From Oscillibacter sp. UBA6647 (GTDB lineage Bacteria > Bacillota > Clostridia > Oscillospirales > Oscillospiraceae): a stretch of 5,687 nt of DNA. Every line of letters begins with the position of its first letter. The stretch's first letter is position 1. Positions 5,237 to 5,687 of this stretch are shown one piece after another. The notes below the pieces were generated by a model that worked only from the letters and a program-made list of their open reading frames with translations, was not told the DNA's origin and did no database searches. The translations under genes and the position numbers were made by a program. The stretch lies in NCBI GenBank assembly GCA_002455655.1, contig DKLF01000169.1, forward strand, positions 1-5,687. The letters run 5' to 3'.

Positions 5237-5687
5237 CGGTTTCCATTCCTTTCAGAATGTGGACCAGCATTTCGTTCGCGTCTAAATCCACGGACTTGAT
5301 GAAAACCTCCGGCACGGCGGGGATGAGGTAGGTATGCTCTCCCGTCACCGTGTAGACCTTGCTGGCGGGATAGTCCTCAATCAAGGTCAGCTTGCCGAGA
5401 AGCTCGCCGGTGTCGGCGTTTTTCACGTCCATGCCAAGAAGCTCGTCGTCAAAAGGCTCGCCGTCCTCTGCATCCTCCCGACGGATGAAGACGGGCTGCT
5501 CCTTATAAGAAAGAGCGGCGTTCATGTCGTCCACGCCGGGGAACTTTAAGAGGACAAAGCTTTTGTGGACGTGGTTTGCGGTGGGAACGATGGGAGTCTT
5601 GTCCTTGCCCAAATAAAAGGTCTTAAAGTCGGTGAGATAGGCGGGGTCGAAGCCCTGCGGCAGCAGCCGCACCTCGCCGCGGATACC
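5226..5687 (-). CDS. rimM: 16S rRNA processing protein RimM (5' end outside the window)
   Basis: 153 codons are visible and the frame stays open to the right edge, so the N-terminus is cut off, probably by about ten residues. RimM binds ribosomal protein S19 and helps mature the 3' (head) domain of the 30S subunit. The first visible residues GIRGEVRLLPQ are the end of the family's hallmark HGIRGE(V/I) motif. The N-terminal RimM beta-barrel runs to about residue 68 and the C-terminal PRC-barrel from about 75 to 145, with DELLGMDV, GELLGKLTLI, and IPAVPEVFIKSVDL. An internal GTG gives an apparent start at the LLPQ region, but the conserved residues upstream show that the real start lies beyond the edge. 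The TGA stop at 5226-5228 falls 11 nt inside trmD. The rimM-trmD order is the widespread arrangement, usually with rpsP and a KH-domain gene upstream; those would lie to the right of the window. Confidence 0.97.
   Translation of the reverse strand, partial: GIRGEVRLLPQGFDPAYLTDFKTFYLGKDKTPIVPTANHVHKSFVLLKFPGVDDMNAALSYKEQPVFIRREDAEDGEPFDDELLGMDVKNADTGELLGKLTLIEDYPASKVYTVTGEHTYLIPAVPEVFIKSVDLDANEMLVHILKGMETDAN

Overview
The window looks like chromosomal DNA from a fairly GC-rich, low-pathogenicity-signal Firmicute, most plausibly a gut-type Clostridia of the Oscillospiraceae sort. This is inferred from three things: strong AGGAGG-type ribosome binding sites with TTG and GTG starts, GC-biased codons that nearly exclude TTA, CTA and TCA, and the style of the chemoreceptor and aminotransferase proteins. 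No database search was possible, so the assignment is tentative.

Layout from left to right. The plus strand carries only the last 39 codons of rplL (ribosomal protein L7/L12), closed by a textbook intrinsic terminator at 143-181. Everything else is on the minus strand and converges on it. Read in the direction of transcription (right to left), the order is: rimM (5' end beyond the window), trmD (overlapping rimM by 11 nt), a 271-nt intergenic region, a 693-residue methyl-accepting chemotaxis protein, a 187-nt intergenic region, a class I/II PLP-dependent aminotransferase, and a small VOC (glyoxalase-like) protein.

rimM and trmD form the conserved ribosome-maturation/tRNA-modification pair, but the usual next gene, rplS, is absent here and a chemoreceptor follows instead. 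The chemoreceptor has its own extended -10 promoter (TATAAT) and a leader of about 140 nt that can fold into three hairpins enclosed by a long-range 6-bp stem, upstream of a TTG start. An exceptionally strong 18-bp inverted repeat lies just after its stop codon. The aminotransferase has a candidate promoter of its own, and the VOC gene, 77 nt downstream with no visible terminator between, may be co-transcribed.

No mobile element, CRISPR array, tRNA, rRNA or phage gene was seen. The most interesting items are the structured leader of the chemoreceptor gene, the partial amino-acid-sensor signature in its extracellular domain, and the altered metal-ligand positions of the VOC protein. I did not find a convincing new multi-gene system; most of the window is ordinary core or near-core genome.
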